Of a stretch of DNA of 64,000 nt, positions 1-9,291 are shown in pieces. Location: NCBI RefSeq assembly GCF_023612095.1, contig NZ_CP086235.1:3607501-3671500 (forward strand), written 5' to 3'. The notes under the pieces were generated by a model. That model was not told the DNA's origin. It searched no databases and saw only the letters and a list, made by a program, of their open reading frames with translations. The DNA comes from Cytobacillus firmus. Its GTDB lineage: Bacteria; Bacillota; Bacilli; Bacillales; Cytobacillaceae. Within the stretch, counting starts at the first letter, position 1; every line of letters begins with the position of its first letter. Position numbers and translations under genes: made by a program.

Positions 1-1067
1 CCATAAAAACAGCTGCTGAGCGCGGAGTATTATATGGAACTCCGACACCACATGAAGTGAAATTCGCCGAGATGCTTAAAGAAGCAATGCCTAATTTGGA
101 CAAAGTCCGTTTTGTGAATTCAGGTACTGAAGCCGTTATGACAACGATCCGTGTGGCAAGAGCCTATACGGGAAGGGACAAAATCATTAAGTTTGCCGGC
201 TGCTATCACGGCCATTCCGATCTTGTCCTGGTTGCTGCAGGTTCAGGTCCTTCAACACTTGGAACGCCTGACTCTGCCGGAGTTCCAAAGAGCATTGCCC
301 AGGAAGTGATCACGGTTCCTTTCAATGAAATCGAACCATATAAGGAAGCGCTGGAAAAATGGGGCGACCAGATAGCTGCTGTACTGGTGGAACCGATTGT
401 CGGCAACTTCGGAATTGTTGAACCAAAACCGGGGTTCCTGGAGCAGGTTAACGAATTAACACATGCAGCCGGCGCGCTTGTCATTTATGATGAAGTCATC
501 ACAGCTTTCCGTTTTATGTATGGCGGTGCTCAGGACCTGCTTGGTGTAAAACCAGACTTGACAGCCATGGGGAAAATCATTGGAGGAGGCCTTCCAATCG
601 GTGCTTATGGCGGAAAGAAAGAAATTATGGAAACAGTAGCTCCTTTAGGTCCAGCTTACCAAGCTGGTACAATGGCTGGAAATCCGGCGTCGATTCTTTC
701 AGGAATTGCCTGTCTCGAAGTTTTAAAACAGCCTGGTGTCTATGAATATCTGGACAGACTGGGAGAAATGCTTGAAAAAGGGATTAGCGAGGCAGCTGAA
801 GAACATAATATCCCAATTACTATTAATCGATTAAAAGGTGCCCTGACCATCTACTTTACGGAAGAAAAAGTAGTGAATTATGAGCAGGCGGAAAATACAG
901 ATGGAGAAATGTTTGCAAAGTTCTTCAAGCTGATGCTCAATCAGGGAATAAACCTGGCTCCTTCGAAATATGAAGCCTGGTTTATGACAATCACGCATAC
1001 AGAGGATGATATTCAAGCCACCATTCATGCGGTGCAAAACGCATTTCAGCAATTAAAAGACGAATAA
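1..1067 (+). CDS. hemL: glutamate-1-semialdehyde 2,1-aminomutase, 5' end cut by window edge
   Basis: PLP enzyme that converts glutamate-1-semialdehyde to 5-aminolevulinate, the C5-pathway entry to heme, in the cytoplasm. The frame is open from base 3 without a stop, so the GTG at 57 is internal; the residues before it (ending [18 protein letters not shown]) are typical HemL sequence. Visible are the [16 protein letters not shown] segment, GCYHGHSD, the DEVITAFR segment that contacts PLP, and the Schiff-base lysine in [18 protein letters not shown]. About 75 N-terminal residues are missing compared with the usual ~430. The neighbour ygaE downstream suggests this is the second Bacillus paralogue (gsaB) rather than the hemAXCDBL copy; that is inference. 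An intrinsic terminator follows directly. Confidence 0.96.
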   Translation, partial: IKTAAERGVLYGTPTPHEVKFAEMLKEAMPNLDKVRFVNSGTEAVMTTIRVARAYTGRDKIIKFAGCYHGHSDLVLVAAGSGPSTLGTPDSAGVPKSIAQEVITVPFNEIEPYKEALEKWGDQIAAVLVEPIVGNFGIVEPKPGFLEQVNELTHAAGALVIYDEVITAFRFMYGGAQDLLGVKPDLTAMGKIIGGGLPIGAYGGKKEIMETVAPLGPAYQAGTMAGNPASILSGIACLEVLKQPGVYEYLDRLGEMLEKGISEAAEEHNIPITINRLKGALTIYFTEEKVVNYEQAENTDGEMFAKFFKLMLNQGINLAPSKYEAWFMTITHTEDDIQATIHAVQNAFQQLKDE

Positions 1068-1090
1068 ATATTCACTAATTTATACACCGA

Positions 1091-1120
1091 CGGGAGCAGA
1101 AATGCTTCCGTTTTCTTTAT
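1091..1120 (+). terminator. intrinsic terminator of hemL
   Basis: An 8-bp stem (CGGGAGCA with TGCTTCCG, one G-U) closes a GAAA tetraloop and is followed by TTTTCTTTAT, 24 bases after the hemL stop. Confidence 0.85.
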
Positions 1121-1129
1121 TCCCAGCAA

Positions 1130-1143
1130 TGAAAACGTTTACA
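1130..1143. promoter_or_regulatory. CcpA catabolite-responsive element (cre)
   Basis: TGAAAACGTTTACA fits the Bacillus cre consensus TGWNANCGNTNWCA at every fixed position. It lies about 70 bases upstream of the -35 of the glutamate synthase promoter, a position compatible with activation rather than roadblock repression. Assignment to CcpA is by consensus only. Confidence 0.6.
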
Positions 1144-1155
1144 ATACTGAGGTTC

Positions 1156-1210
1156 ATTTATACAAAAGCCTTTTCCCACTCCCAAACCATATCCAACTTT
1201 TTGTATAAAT
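1156..1210. repeat. 12-bp inverted repeat next to the glutamate synthase promoter
   Basis: ATTTATACAAAA (1156-1167) and its exact reverse complement TTTTGTATAAAT (1199-1210) flank a 31-bp spacer; the right arm ends two bases before the -35 hexamer. A third ATTTATACA lies at 1078-1086. The layout looks like a dimeric regulator site; the regulator is unknown. Confidence 0.5.
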
Positions 1211-1212
1211 AA

Positions 1213-1241
1213 TTGATTTCTGAAAATTCATATGATATGAT
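1213..1241 (+). promoter_or_regulatory. sigma-A promoter for the glutamate synthase gene
   Basis: TTGATT (1213-1218), a 17-bp spacer and TATGAT (1236-1241). It predicts a start near 1248 and an untranslated leader of about 230 bases before the ATG at 1477. A second TATGAT at 1231 is too close to the -35 to be used with it. Confidence 0.6.
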
Positions 1242-1430
1242 GGGAGAAATCTTTTGTGTAAGAGCGGATTTCGCTGGCATAAAGAACATTATGTCCTGAA
1301 GCATATCCCGAATTATCCAACTATTCATTCAATAAATGCTCCATGCATTTACCTTTCAAACCAAAGATAACTTTGCAATACCCTCATTTAAAACCCGTAA
1401 ACAAAAAAACTTATAGATTACTATTTTTCA

Positions 1431-1476
1431 GGAGGTGAACGGCTTTAAGGCACAGCCTTATTTTTAGCCGAATTTT
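1431..1476 (+). promoter_or_regulatory. structured ribosome binding region: Shine-Dalgarno, hairpin, start
   Basis: The only good Shine-Dalgarno (GGAGGTGA, 1431-1438) lies 38 bases before the ATG at 1477, far too distant if the RNA is linear. In between, CGGCT (1440-1444) can pair with AGCCG (1466-1470), and inside it TAAGGC (1446-1451) pairs with GCCTTA (1455-1460), followed by five T. An in-frame TAG at 1465 rules out a start further upstream. Folding the hairpin out leaves a short spacing. The inner stem plus T run also resembles a weak terminator. Confidence 0.5.
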
Positions 1477-4400
1477 ATGACATTACAGCAATGGAGTCCT
1501 TCACTTTTTAAAGAGTTTCACCGCCAGGAGCATGATGCTTGCGGCATCGTTTCTGCCATGGAGAAAAAGAAAGTCCCAACCCGCGAGAATATTTTCAGCT
1601 GCATCAACGCGCTTGTTACGATGAATCACCGTGCCGGTTTTATTAATGGAGAAGGGGACGGTGTAGGGATCCATATTGATATCCCGAGAGAGCTGTGGAA
1701 AGAAAAGTTAAAGGAAGCGGGAGCCGATTCTGGCGCAGCAGACAAAGATGGATTTGTGGTTGGACATGTATTTATGTCCAGGAAGCAGGATACTGAATTA
1801 CTGAAAACGATCCTGCTGCAAAAACTCGCTGACGCTAATCTGACGGTTATTTATGCATCTGACGAAGTAACTGAATCTTCAGCTTTAGGGCCGATTGCCA
1901 TACAGGAAAATCCAGTATTCTGGCAGTTTGCCTGTTTAGCAGAATCGAATGGTGCAGAGCTCTCAAAAAAACTGTTTGAATTAATAGTTAGTTTCGAAGA
2001 AGACGAACATGTCCATGTCGCCTCTCTTAGCCAGCATCATGCTGTGTACAAAGTTATGGGAGCCGGCGATATTCTTCCGAAATATTATCACGACCTGTCA
2101 AGCCCCCTTGTTGCTTCAACCATGACGCTTGGGCATAATCGCTATTCAACTAACACATTATCAAGCTTTTTCCGTGTGCAGCCTTTTAGCGTGCTGGGAC
2201 ACAACGGGGAAATCAACACCATTGCCAAGCTTAGGGATGAAGCCAAAATGGTCGGCGTTCCGCTGGTTAAAGACGGCAGTGACTCACAGGATCTGAGCAG
2301 AACGCTTGAAACGTTTATTTGCCGTGACGGCTATACTCTTTTTGAAGCAATGGACGTCATGTTCCCCCCTATCGTGAATGAAATCAAGTCATATCCTGAG
2401 CATCTTCAGGATATGTACGCCTATATCCGGGAAGCATGGGGACATTTTGCCCAGGGACCTGCAGGAATTATTTCCAGATTTGCCGATGAGGCAGTGTTCA
2501 GTGTCGATGCATTGGGCCTTCGCCCGCTGTGGATGCTGGAAACTGAAAGCTCCTACCTGTTCTCATCAGAACCAGGAATCATCCCGTCCTCCGAATATGT
2601 TAATGAGCCTAAGCCGCTGTCACCAGGTGAAAAGGTTGGGCTGAAATGGGACGGTGATACACTGGCTGTTTACGAGCACAGCCATTATCAGGCTGAAGTT
2701 TTTAACCGATTTTCAATAAGAGTGAACGCTGAAAATTTCAGGGTTCGCCTGCAGTCTCCAAAATTGGAAAAAACCATTACTGTAAATTACCCGGATAAGA
2801 TTCATAACGGGCAGTATAAAGCATTCGGCTGGGAGAGAGACCATGTCCAGCTTGTTGAGCAAATGGCTGAAAAAGGCGCGGAGCCAATCCGTTCTCTTGG
2901 ACACGATTCACCTTTAGCAGCACTGAATCCTCAGCGGAAAAACATCGCTGATTTTATTAAGGAAAGTGTTGCTGTCGTTACAAACCCTGCCATTGACCGT
3001 GACCGGGAAACGGAGCATTTCTCAACCCGTACGATTATCGGCCAGCGTCCTTCGTTATTTGAAAAACAGGAGCAAGGGGCCGTTATTGAATTGCAGACTC
3101 CTATTTTAATAGAAGGCAAAGCAGGCTTTGAATGTTCCGAAGAACTCAATCAGCCGAGCTATGACCAGGTAACCGGCTTCTATCAGGAACAAAAGCTGAT
3201 ATCTTATTTATCTTCCACATTTACTAAAGATGAAACGGTAAAAGAAGCTTTAGACCGTTTAGCAGCAGAAGCGGTTGATGCGGTCAAAAATGGCAAAACC
3301 CTGCTTGTACTGGATGATGCCAATGCTCACCAGGAGGACTCTTACTGGATTGATCCGCACCTGGCCGTCTCTGCGATTGATCAGGCTCTTGTCAAGGAGG
3401 CATTGCGACGTGAATGTTCCCTGCTGCTCCGGTCAGCTTCAATCAGATCGCTTCATGACATCATAACCGCATTCGGTTTAGGCGCTGATATTATAAGCCC
3501 TTACTATATGTTTATGACGGTTCTTGGCGAATCTGATACACCGCTGAAGAATTTATATTCAGCTCTGAATAAAGGACTTGAAAAAGTCATTTCCACTATC
3601 GGGATTCATGAATTAAGAGGCTATGGCCGGTTGTTCTCTGCCATCGGTCTTCATGAAGAATTAGCCGGATATCTGAATATTGTCAACTTCTTCGGATCAA
3701 AGGAACTTTCATTCAGCTTCAGTGTTTTAAAGGAAGACGCTTTTACAAGAGCGGAAGATTACCAGAATGAAAAGGAGCGGATCGGAAAAACGTTCAGCCT
3801 TTTCCCGCGTATCTGGAAAGCAATCGGCGAAGTTGCCTCAACTGGTGACTACAATGCATATAAGGAAAAAATCACAGAACAGGAAGACCAGAATCCAACA
3901 ACAATCCGTCATTTAACCGGATTTAAGGAAACTGCTTCTCATCTAAAGCCGGAAGATATCAGCCTGCATGTGGGCGAGCATGACCTGCCATTTGTTATCT
4001 CCTCCATGTCCTTTGGCTCTCAGAATGAAACGGCCTTTAGAGCCTATGCAGAAGGCGCTGACCGTCTGAACATGGTCAGCCTGAATGGAGAAGGCGGAGA
4101 AATCAAGGATATGCTTGGAAAATATCCGAGAACCCGCGGACAGCAGGTAGCATCCGGACGCTTCGGCGTGAATGCCGAGCTCCTTAATTCTTCCAACCTT
4201 CTGGAAATAAAAATTGGGCAGGGCGCTAAGCCTGGTGAAGGCGGTCACCTCCCGGGATCCAAGGTTACGGCAAAAATTGCCGAGGCACGTAATGCTACTA
4301 TTGGATCGGATTTGATTTCACCTTCCAACAACCATGATATCTATTCGATTGAAGACTTGGCACAGATGATACACGAGCTTAAGACAGCCAATGACAAAGC

Positions 4401-5949
4401 AAAGGTAGCTGTTAAGGTGCCGGTTGTACCGAATATCGGAACCATTGCAGTCGGGATTGCAAAAGCTGGTGCTGATATAATCACACTTAGCGGTTTTGAC
4501 GGAGGTACAGGGGCAGCGAGAATTCACGCCCTGCAGCATGTAGGCCTTCCAGTTGAGATTGGTGTAAAGGCAGCTCACAACGCCCTTCTCGAAGCAGGCA
4601 TCCGCGATAATGTGGAGCTTTGGGCTGACGGTGGCATCAAGAGTGCAGCAGACGTATTGAAGGTTATGCTGCTTGGCGCTAACCGTGTAGGCTTTGGCAC
4701 ACTATCCATGCTTGCCATCGGCTGTACGACATGCCGCGGCTGCCATCTTGATACTTGCCATGTTGGGATTGCAACACAAATAGATTCAGAGGCACAGGCA
4801 AAGGAACATGGTTTAAGAAGATTTGTTCCGCGCCAATTCGACCTAGCTGTTAAAGGAATCATGAATCTGTTTACTGCTTTTGGCGAAGAACTGAAAGCAT
4901 TGGCAGCTTCTGTCGGCATAAAAAATCTGCAGGATGCAGTAGGACGTTCTGATCTGCTTGTACAGATTAAGGGGCAGGATCAGCTTGACCTGACTCACCT
5001 GCTGAAAACACTTGACATCGGCCAATTCTCTGCACAGGAAGCACCTGAAGCCCTGCAGGAAGCCCAGCTGCAGGTAGCTGTTGGAGCAGAGTATCTCGAT
5101 GCAAGTGTAGAAGAACTGGATCAGTCACGTGAATTCCAAAGCGTTACTTCCGAGCAGCGCGTATTGGGAAGCCGGGTTTCCTGCCACCGTGTAAGAAACA
5201 GACTCGACGGTTCTTACAAAACTCTTCCGCAAGTTGATTTGAAATACAAAGGCGGTTCCATCCCGGGCAATGGCCTTGGAGCTTACAACAGCTTCGGCAT
5301 CAACATCGAAGTTGCCGGAGGCGCACAGGATGGCATCGGAAAAACTTCGTTCGGCGGACAAATTAAAATCTTTAAAGCTAAAGGCAAGAATGGCAAGTTC
5401 TATAATGGCTCTGTTGGCAAAGGATTTGGCTATGGAGCACAGGAAGGCTTGCTTGTAGCTCAAGGAAATGCTGACGCCCGTGCCGGAATCAGATTATCCG
5501 GAGCGGATATGATTATCGGCGGCCAGCTGCAAAAGCCGCTGCCTGAAAAAGAATACGGCAATATCGGTTCTAACGCCAATATTAAAGGGTTTGCCTTTGA
5601 GTATATGACGAATGGCCGAGGCATGGTCCTGGGCGATGCCGGTCCATGGATCTGTGCAGGAATGACAGGCGGTGTTGTTTACTTAAGACACCAGCCGGAA
5701 ATGGGCTTAACAAAAGAGGCCATCCAGCGCAGAATTGCCAAGGGAGCTAAAGTTTCAGTCACTTCTCTTTCCGATAAAGGAAAGGAAGATGTAAAAGAAC
5801 TGCTTGGCCAATACATTGCCATGCTGAATGATCAGGGACAGACAGAAGAAGTTTCCCAGCTTTCTTCCCTTCTTAATCATCCGGAAGACCACTTTGTTCA
5901 AGTTATTCCGGTCAAAGAGCAGGCAGACCCCTCTGTTTCCACAGAGTGA
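1477..5949 (+). CDS. stand-alone glutamate synthase large subunit (GltB type)
   Basis: 1490 residues with the full GOGAT large-subunit layout: an N-terminal class II glutaminase domain (about 22-430), a central domain (about 480-760), the FMN-binding synthase barrel (about 800-1180) and the C-terminal GXGXG beta-helix (about 1220-1420). Cys22 in HDACGIV is the Ntn nucleophile after a 21-residue propeptide; GHNGEIN is the glutaminase oxyanion/substrate segment. A C-x5-C-x4-C set near residue 1085 (GCTTCRGCHLDTC) fits the 3Fe-4S ligands. It would make two glutamates from glutamine and 2-oxoglutarate. No small subunit (gltD) is adjacent, so the electron donor is unclear. The start is fixed by an upstream in-frame stop and by the need to keep Cys22. 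The N-terminal domain is rather divergent from B. subtilis GltA. Confidence 0.92.
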   Translation: MTLQQWSPSLFKEFHRQEHDACGIVSAMEKKKVPTRENIFSCINALVTMNHRAGFINGEGDGVGIHIDIPRELWKEKLKEAGADSGAADKDGFVVGHVFMSRKQDTELLKTILLQKLADANLTVIYASDEVTESSALGPIAIQENPVFWQFACLAESNGAELSKKLFELIVSFEEDEHVHVASLSQHHAVYKVMGAGDILPKYYHDLSSPLVASTMTLGHNRYSTNTLSSFFRVQPFSVLGHNGEINTIAKLRDEAKMVGVPLVKDGSDSQDLSRTLETFICRDGYTLFEAMDVMFPPIVNEIKSYPEHLQDMYAYIREAWGHFAQGPAGIISRFADEAVFSVDALGLRPLWMLETESSYLFSSEPGIIPSSEYVNEPKPLSPGEKVGLKWDGDTLAVYEHSHYQAEVFNRFSIRVNAENFRVRLQSPKLEKTITVNYPDKIHNGQYKAFGWERDHVQLVEQMAEKGAEPIRSLGHDSPLAALNPQRKNIADFIKESVAVVTNPAIDRDRETEHFSTRTIIGQRPSLFEKQEQGAVIELQTPILIEGKAGFECSEELNQPSYDQVTGFYQEQKLISYLSSTFTKDETVKEALDRLAAEAVDAVKNGKTLLVLDDANAHQEDSYWIDPHLAVSAIDQALVKEALRRECSLLLRSASIRSLHDIITAFGLGADIISPYYMFMTVLGESDTPLKNLYSALNKGLEKVISTIGIHELRGYGRLFSAIGLHEELAGYLNIVNFFGSKELSFSFSVLKEDAFTRAEDYQNEKERIGKTFSLFPRIWKAIGEVASTGDYNAYKEKITEQEDQNPTTIRHLTGFKETASHLKPEDISLHVGEHDLPFVISSMSFGSQNETAFRAYAEGADRLNMVSLNGEGGEIKDMLGKYPRTRGQQVASGRFGVNAELLNSSNLLEIKIGQGAKPGEGGHLPGSKVTAKIAEARNATIGSDLISPSNNHDIYSIEDLAQMIHELKTANDKAKVAVKVPVVPNIGTIAVGIAKAGADIITLSGFDGGTGAARIHALQHVGLPVEIGVKAAHNALLEAGIRDNVELWADGGIKSAADVLKVMLLGANRVGFGTLSMLAIGCTTCRGCHLDTCHVGIATQIDSEAQAKEHGLRRFVPRQFDLAVKGIMNLFTAFGEELKALAASVGIKNLQDAVGRSDLLVQIKGQDQLDLTHLLKTLDIGQFSAQEAPEALQEAQLQVAVGAEYLDASVEELDQSREFQSVTSEQRVLGSRVSCHRVRNRLDGSYKTLPQVDLKYKGGSIPGNGLGAYNSFGINIEVAGGAQDGIGKTSFGGQIKIFKAKGKNGKFYNGSVGKGFGYGAQEGLLVAQGNADARAGIRLSGADMIIGGQLQKPLPEKEYGNIGSNANIKGFAFEYMTNGRGMVLGDAGPWICAGMTGGVVYLRHQPEMGLTKEAIQRRIAKGAKVSVTSLSDKGKEDVKELLGQYIAMLNDQGQTEEVSQLSSLLNHPEDHFVQVIPVKEQADPSVSTE

Positions 5950-5963
5950 TTATCTGCACATTC

Positions 5964-5998
5964 AAGCCCCACCCGTTTCTGCGGATGGGGCTTTTTGT
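5964..5998 (+). terminator. intrinsic terminator of glutamate synthase
   Basis: An 11-bp stem with one mismatch (AGCCCCACCCG with CGGATGGGGCT, loop TTTCTG) is followed by TTTTTGTCTT, 15 bases past the stop. Confidence 0.85.
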
Positions 5999-6202
5999 CT
6001 TCTTTAAGGCACGCTTAACTTTTTTACTTATTTATAATCTTAATATCATAAAAATGCCCCTTGAACTTCTTTCCATATCCCTGTATAGTACAATATTGTT
6101 TAACAAGGAGCAAAATCGTTTAAAGTATGTATAATTACTGCTTTTACGGTTAAATCGCTTTTCAATGAAAACAATTTTTATGAAAGAAAGGACATACATT
6201 GT

Positions 6203-7282
6203 ATGAAACTTGGCGCCCGCATACTTAAGACGGGAATCGCAATCATTCTAGCTCTATTATTATCAGAACTCTTTCAGCTTCCTGCACCTATCTTTGCAGG
6301 AATTGCCGCTATTTTTGCCGTTCAGCCGACCATTTACAGATCTTATCTTTCTATTGTGGAACAGATCCAGGGGAACGCAATCGGCGCATTAATTGCCGTG
6401 ATTTTTGTGCTTTTATTCGGCAATCATGTCTTTATCATAGGCCTGGCAGCAATTATTGTTATCACGATTAATCTTAAGCTTAAAATTGAAAACACAATTG
6501 GCCTGTCACTTGTAACCCTGATTGTCATTATGGAGACACCGGGCGATACCTTTCTGCAATTTGCTCTTATTCGATTCTCAACCGTTATGCTCGGGGTACT
6601 ATCAGCTTTTATCGTTAATCTTGTATTTCTGCCGCCTAAGTACGAAAACAAGCTTTATTTTAAAATATCGAATAACACAGAGGAAATTACCAAATGGATC
6701 CGGCTTACCATACGCCATGCATCTGAACACAGACTGCTGAAAAACGATATTGATAAGATGAAAGACAGCAATGTTAAGCTAGAACAGCTTTACTTAATGT
6801 ATAAAGAGGAAAGAAATTATTTTAAACGGAATGATCTAGTTAAATCCAGGAAACTCGTCATTTACCGCCAAATGATTTCCACTGTAAAACGCTCGCTGGA
6901 AACATTAAAAAAGCTTCATCGCTTTGAAAATGATCTGCAGCAAATGCCTGAAGAATTCCAGCATGCTGTGCAGCAGCAGCTTGATATTCTTATCCATTAT
7001 CATGAACACGTTATGCTAAAGTTTATCGGGAAAGTTCGTCCGAATGTAGTGTTTGAGGAAGGCGACTTCAGCCTGAGCAGAAAGGAACTGGTGAACCTTT
7101 TTCTGGCTCAGCAAAAAGAACATGAACATGATGAAGAATCCATTCTCCCGCATATCATGCAAATTGTATCAGCTATTGTTGATTACGATGAACATGTGGA
7201 GCACCTGGATAAACTTATATCCAGCTTTCAGTCATATCATAAGGAAGAAAATGAGGTTTCCATACCGGAGAATGACGTGTAG
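6203..7282 (+). CDS. ygaE: aromatic acid exporter (ArAE)-family membrane protein, YgaE-like
   Basis: 359 residues. The first ~145 form a cluster of hydrophobic helices starting MKLGARILKTGIAIILALLL, the pattern of the ArAE_1/FUSC-like family. The rest is soluble, charged and probably helical, as in Bacillus YgaE (about 351 residues). It should sit in the cytoplasmic membrane with a large cytoplasmic tail; the substrate is unknown and the exporter label is by family only. The Shine-Dalgarno AAAGGA lies 10 bases before the ATG. It is monocistronic: a terminator precedes it and a two-way terminator follows. Proximity to hemL mirrors the B. subtilis ygaE-gsaB order. Confidence 0.82.
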   Translation: MKLGARILKTGIAIILALLLSELFQLPAPIFAGIAAIFAVQPTIYRSYLSIVEQIQGNAIGALIAVIFVLLFGNHVFIIGLAAIIVITINLKLKIENTIGLSLVTLIVIMETPGDTFLQFALIRFSTVMLGVLSAFIVNLVFLPPKYENKLYFKISNNTEEITKWIRLTIRHASEHRLLKNDIDKMKDSNVKLEQLYLMYKEERNYFKRNDLVKSRKLVIYRQMISTVKRSLETLKKLHRFENDLQQMPEEFQHAVQQQLDILIHYHEHVMLKFIGKVRPNVVFEEGDFSLSRKELVNLFLAQQKEHEHDEESILPHIMQIVSAIVDYDEHVEHLDKLISSFQSYHKEENEVSIPENDV

Positions 7283-7313
7283 ACTGTGGTATATTTTCAA
7301 CTTAATTCATAGG

Positions 7314-7342
7314 AAAAAGCAGCTGATGTCAGCTGCTTTTTT
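7314..7342. terminator. bidirectional terminator between ygaE and the peptide importer operon
   Basis: A near-perfect palindrome, AGCAGCTGA-TG-TCAGCTGCT, is flanked by an A run on the left and a T run on the right. It serves the convergent genes on both strands. Confidence 0.9.
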
Positions 7343-7343
7343 G

Positions 7344-8243
7344 TTAATTCTTCATACGCGGATCAAGTGCATCCCTTAATCCATCACCCATTAAATTAAA
7401 TCCGAGAACTGTAAGCATGATTGCAAGTCCCGGGAAGATCATCGTCCATGGAGCCTGTATCAAATAGGCCTTCGCATCAGAGAGCATTTTCCCCCATTCA
7501 GGATTTGGAGCTTCTGCACCAAGGCCAAGGAATCCAAGGGCAGCACACTCAATAATCGCTGTTGCAATCGCAAGTGTTCCCTGTACAATGATTGGCGCCA
7601 TACTGTTTGGCAGTACATGCCTGAAAAGAATACGGCTGTTGCTCATCCCAATCGCTTTTGCAGCCATAATATATTCCTCCTGTTTGACACTCAGCACCCT
7701 TGAACGGATCAGTCTGCCAAAGTTGGGAATATTGATAACCGCAATGGCAATCAGGGCATTTCTTAATGATGGACCAAGTACAGCCACAATCGCAATAGCC
7801 AGCAGTATGCTTGGGAAAGCAAGCATGATATCAAAAATGCGGGAGATGATGGTATCAACCCATTTGCCATAATATCCTGCTACAACACCTAAAAGGCATC
7901 CAACTACAATAGATCCGATTACGGCCAGAAAACCTACCCATAATGAGATCCTTGCCCCGTAAACCACCCTTGAAAAGATATCCCGGCCAAAGTCATCTGT
8001 TCCAAACCAATGCTCACTGGATGGAGCCTGAAGCCTTTTTGAGAGCATCTGTTCATTAATTCCCTGCGGCGCAATAAGCGGTGCAAATACAGCAAGAAGA
8101 ACGAAAAATAATACAATAATGGTGCCGATTAAAGCCAGTTTATTTTTTCTAAAGCTCCTCCATGCTTCCACCCAGGGGGAAACCGCTTTTTCTTCAGCAG
8201 GCATAATAGGCGGCTGAAGATCTTTTTGTGTTGAAAGTTCCAA
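7344..8243 (-). CDS. oligopeptide/dipeptide ABC transporter permease (DppC/OppC type)
   Basis: 299 residues; one of two membrane subunits of a peptide importer. An N-terminal cytoplasmic stretch and first helix (residues 35-60) are followed by a periplasm-side loop with the WFGTDDFGRDIFSR motif of DppC/OppC and five more helices. The EAA loop that docks the ATPases is at GMSNSRILFRHVLPNSMAP. The start is TTG at 8243, with AAGGAGGGGG 7 bases upstream. It is the last gene of the operon, separated by 15 bases from the partner permease gene. Confidence 0.93.
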   Translation of the reverse strand: MELSTQKDLQPPIMPAEEKAVSPWVEAWRSFRKNKLALIGTIIVLFFVLLAVFAPLIAPQGINEQMLSKRLQAPSSEHWFGTDDFGRDIFSRVVYGARISLWVGFLAVIGSIVVGCLLGVVAGYYGKWVDTIISRIFDIMLAFPSILLAIAIVAVLGPSLRNALIAIAVINIPNFGRLIRSRVLSVKQEEYIMAAKAIGMSNSRILFRHVLPNSMAPIIVQGTLAIATAIIECAALGFLGLGAEAPNPEWGKMLSDAKAYLIQAPWTMIFPGLAIMLTVLGFNLMGDGLRDALDPRMKN

Positions 8244-8258
8244 GTCTGTTCCCCCTCC

Positions 8259-9263
8259 TTAATTATATTTAATCCGCGGGTCAATTGCTGCATACAGCAA
8301 GTCCACCACCAGATTGATCATGACAAAGATAAATGCAATGATAAGTATGCCTGACTGGATAACAGGATAGTCCCGATAGTTGATAGCCTCATAAATATAT
8401 CGTCCGATTCCAGGCCAGCTGAAAATCGTTTCCGTTAAAATGGCGCCTCCCAGCAATAATCCCATTTGAAGACCGATAATCGTAAGAACTGGAATGATGG
8501 CATTCTTTAATGAGTGCTTATAAACGACCCAGAACATTCTCAAGCCTTTGGCCCTCGCTGTTCTGACAAAATCGGATCTCATTACCTCAAGCATCGTAGA
8601 ACGGGTAATTCTCGCAATGATTGCCATTGGGATGGTTGCCAGGGCAAATGCCGGCAGAATCAGGTGTCTGATGACATCCCAGAATTGATCCATCCTTCCC
8701 TGCAGGAGAGTATCAATCATATAAATGTTCGTAATGGCTTCAATCGGATTTCTTACTTCTTCCCTACCCGATGTAGGCAGCCAGTCCAGTTTAATGGCAA
8801 ATGCCCACTGCTCCATCAAGCCGAGCCAGAAGATTGGCATGGAAACGCCAATAAGCGCCAGCACCATTGCCACATAATCAAACCATGAATTCTGATACCA
8901 GGCACTGATGATACCGGCATTCACACCGATAAAAACAGCAATTAACATGGCAACGAATGTAAGTTCAATTGTTGCAGCCAGATACGGCCAAATTTCCTGG
9001 CTTATTTCCGTTTTAGTCCGGAGTGATTCTCCAAGATCCCCCGTAATAAGACCGCCCAGATATGTAAAATATTGAAGGTACCAAGGCTGATCCAGCCCCA
9101 GCTGCTTCGTTAATTCCTCTACTGCTTCTTTTGTTGCCAGTTGTCCCAGGATAATCTGTGCCGGATTACCCGGTATTGCCCGGATCATAAAAAAGACGAT
9201 CAGGGAAAGCCCCAGCAGAACGGGTACTAGGGATAACAGACGTTTAAGTGTGTAGGACAGCAT
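8259..9263 (-). CDS. oligopeptide/dipeptide ABC transporter permease (DppB/OppB type)
   Basis: 334 residues, six predicted helices, partner of the DppC-type subunit. The N-terminus MLSYTLKRLLSLVPVLLGLS is typical of DppB. The EAA loop (ARAKGLRMFWVVYKHSLKNA) is present. The open frame reaches 9332, but that extension runs into the hairpin repeat. I place the start at ATG 9263, 7 bases after AGAGGTGA; ATG 9269 is too close to that site. Upstream of this gene the operon carries a strong hairpin and a repeat copy, so expression may be partly uncoupled from the binding protein. Confidence 0.92.
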   Translation of the reverse strand: MLSYTLKRLLSLVPVLLGLSLIVFFMIRAIPGNPAQIILGQLATKEAVEELTKQLGLDQPWYLQYFTYLGGLITGDLGESLRTKTEISQEIWPYLAATIELTFVAMLIAVFIGVNAGIISAWYQNSWFDYVAMVLALIGVSMPIFWLGLMEQWAFAIKLDWLPTSGREEVRNPIEAITNIYMIDTLLQGRMDQFWDVIRHLILPAFALATIPMAIIARITRSTMLEVMRSDFVRTARAKGLRMFWVVYKHSLKNAIIPVLTIIGLQMGLLLGGAILTETIFSWPGIGRYIYEAINYRDYPVIQSGILIIAFIFVMINLVVDLLYAAIDPRIKYN

Positions 9264-9291
9264 TGCCATCTCACCTCTCTTGAAGGTTGTT

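Noticed and set aside
1435-1467. Leader peptide GTG AAC GGC ... TAG before glutamate synthase
   Set aside because: The GTG is part of the Shine-Dalgarno itself, so no ribosome site would be available; I treat the segment as structure instead.
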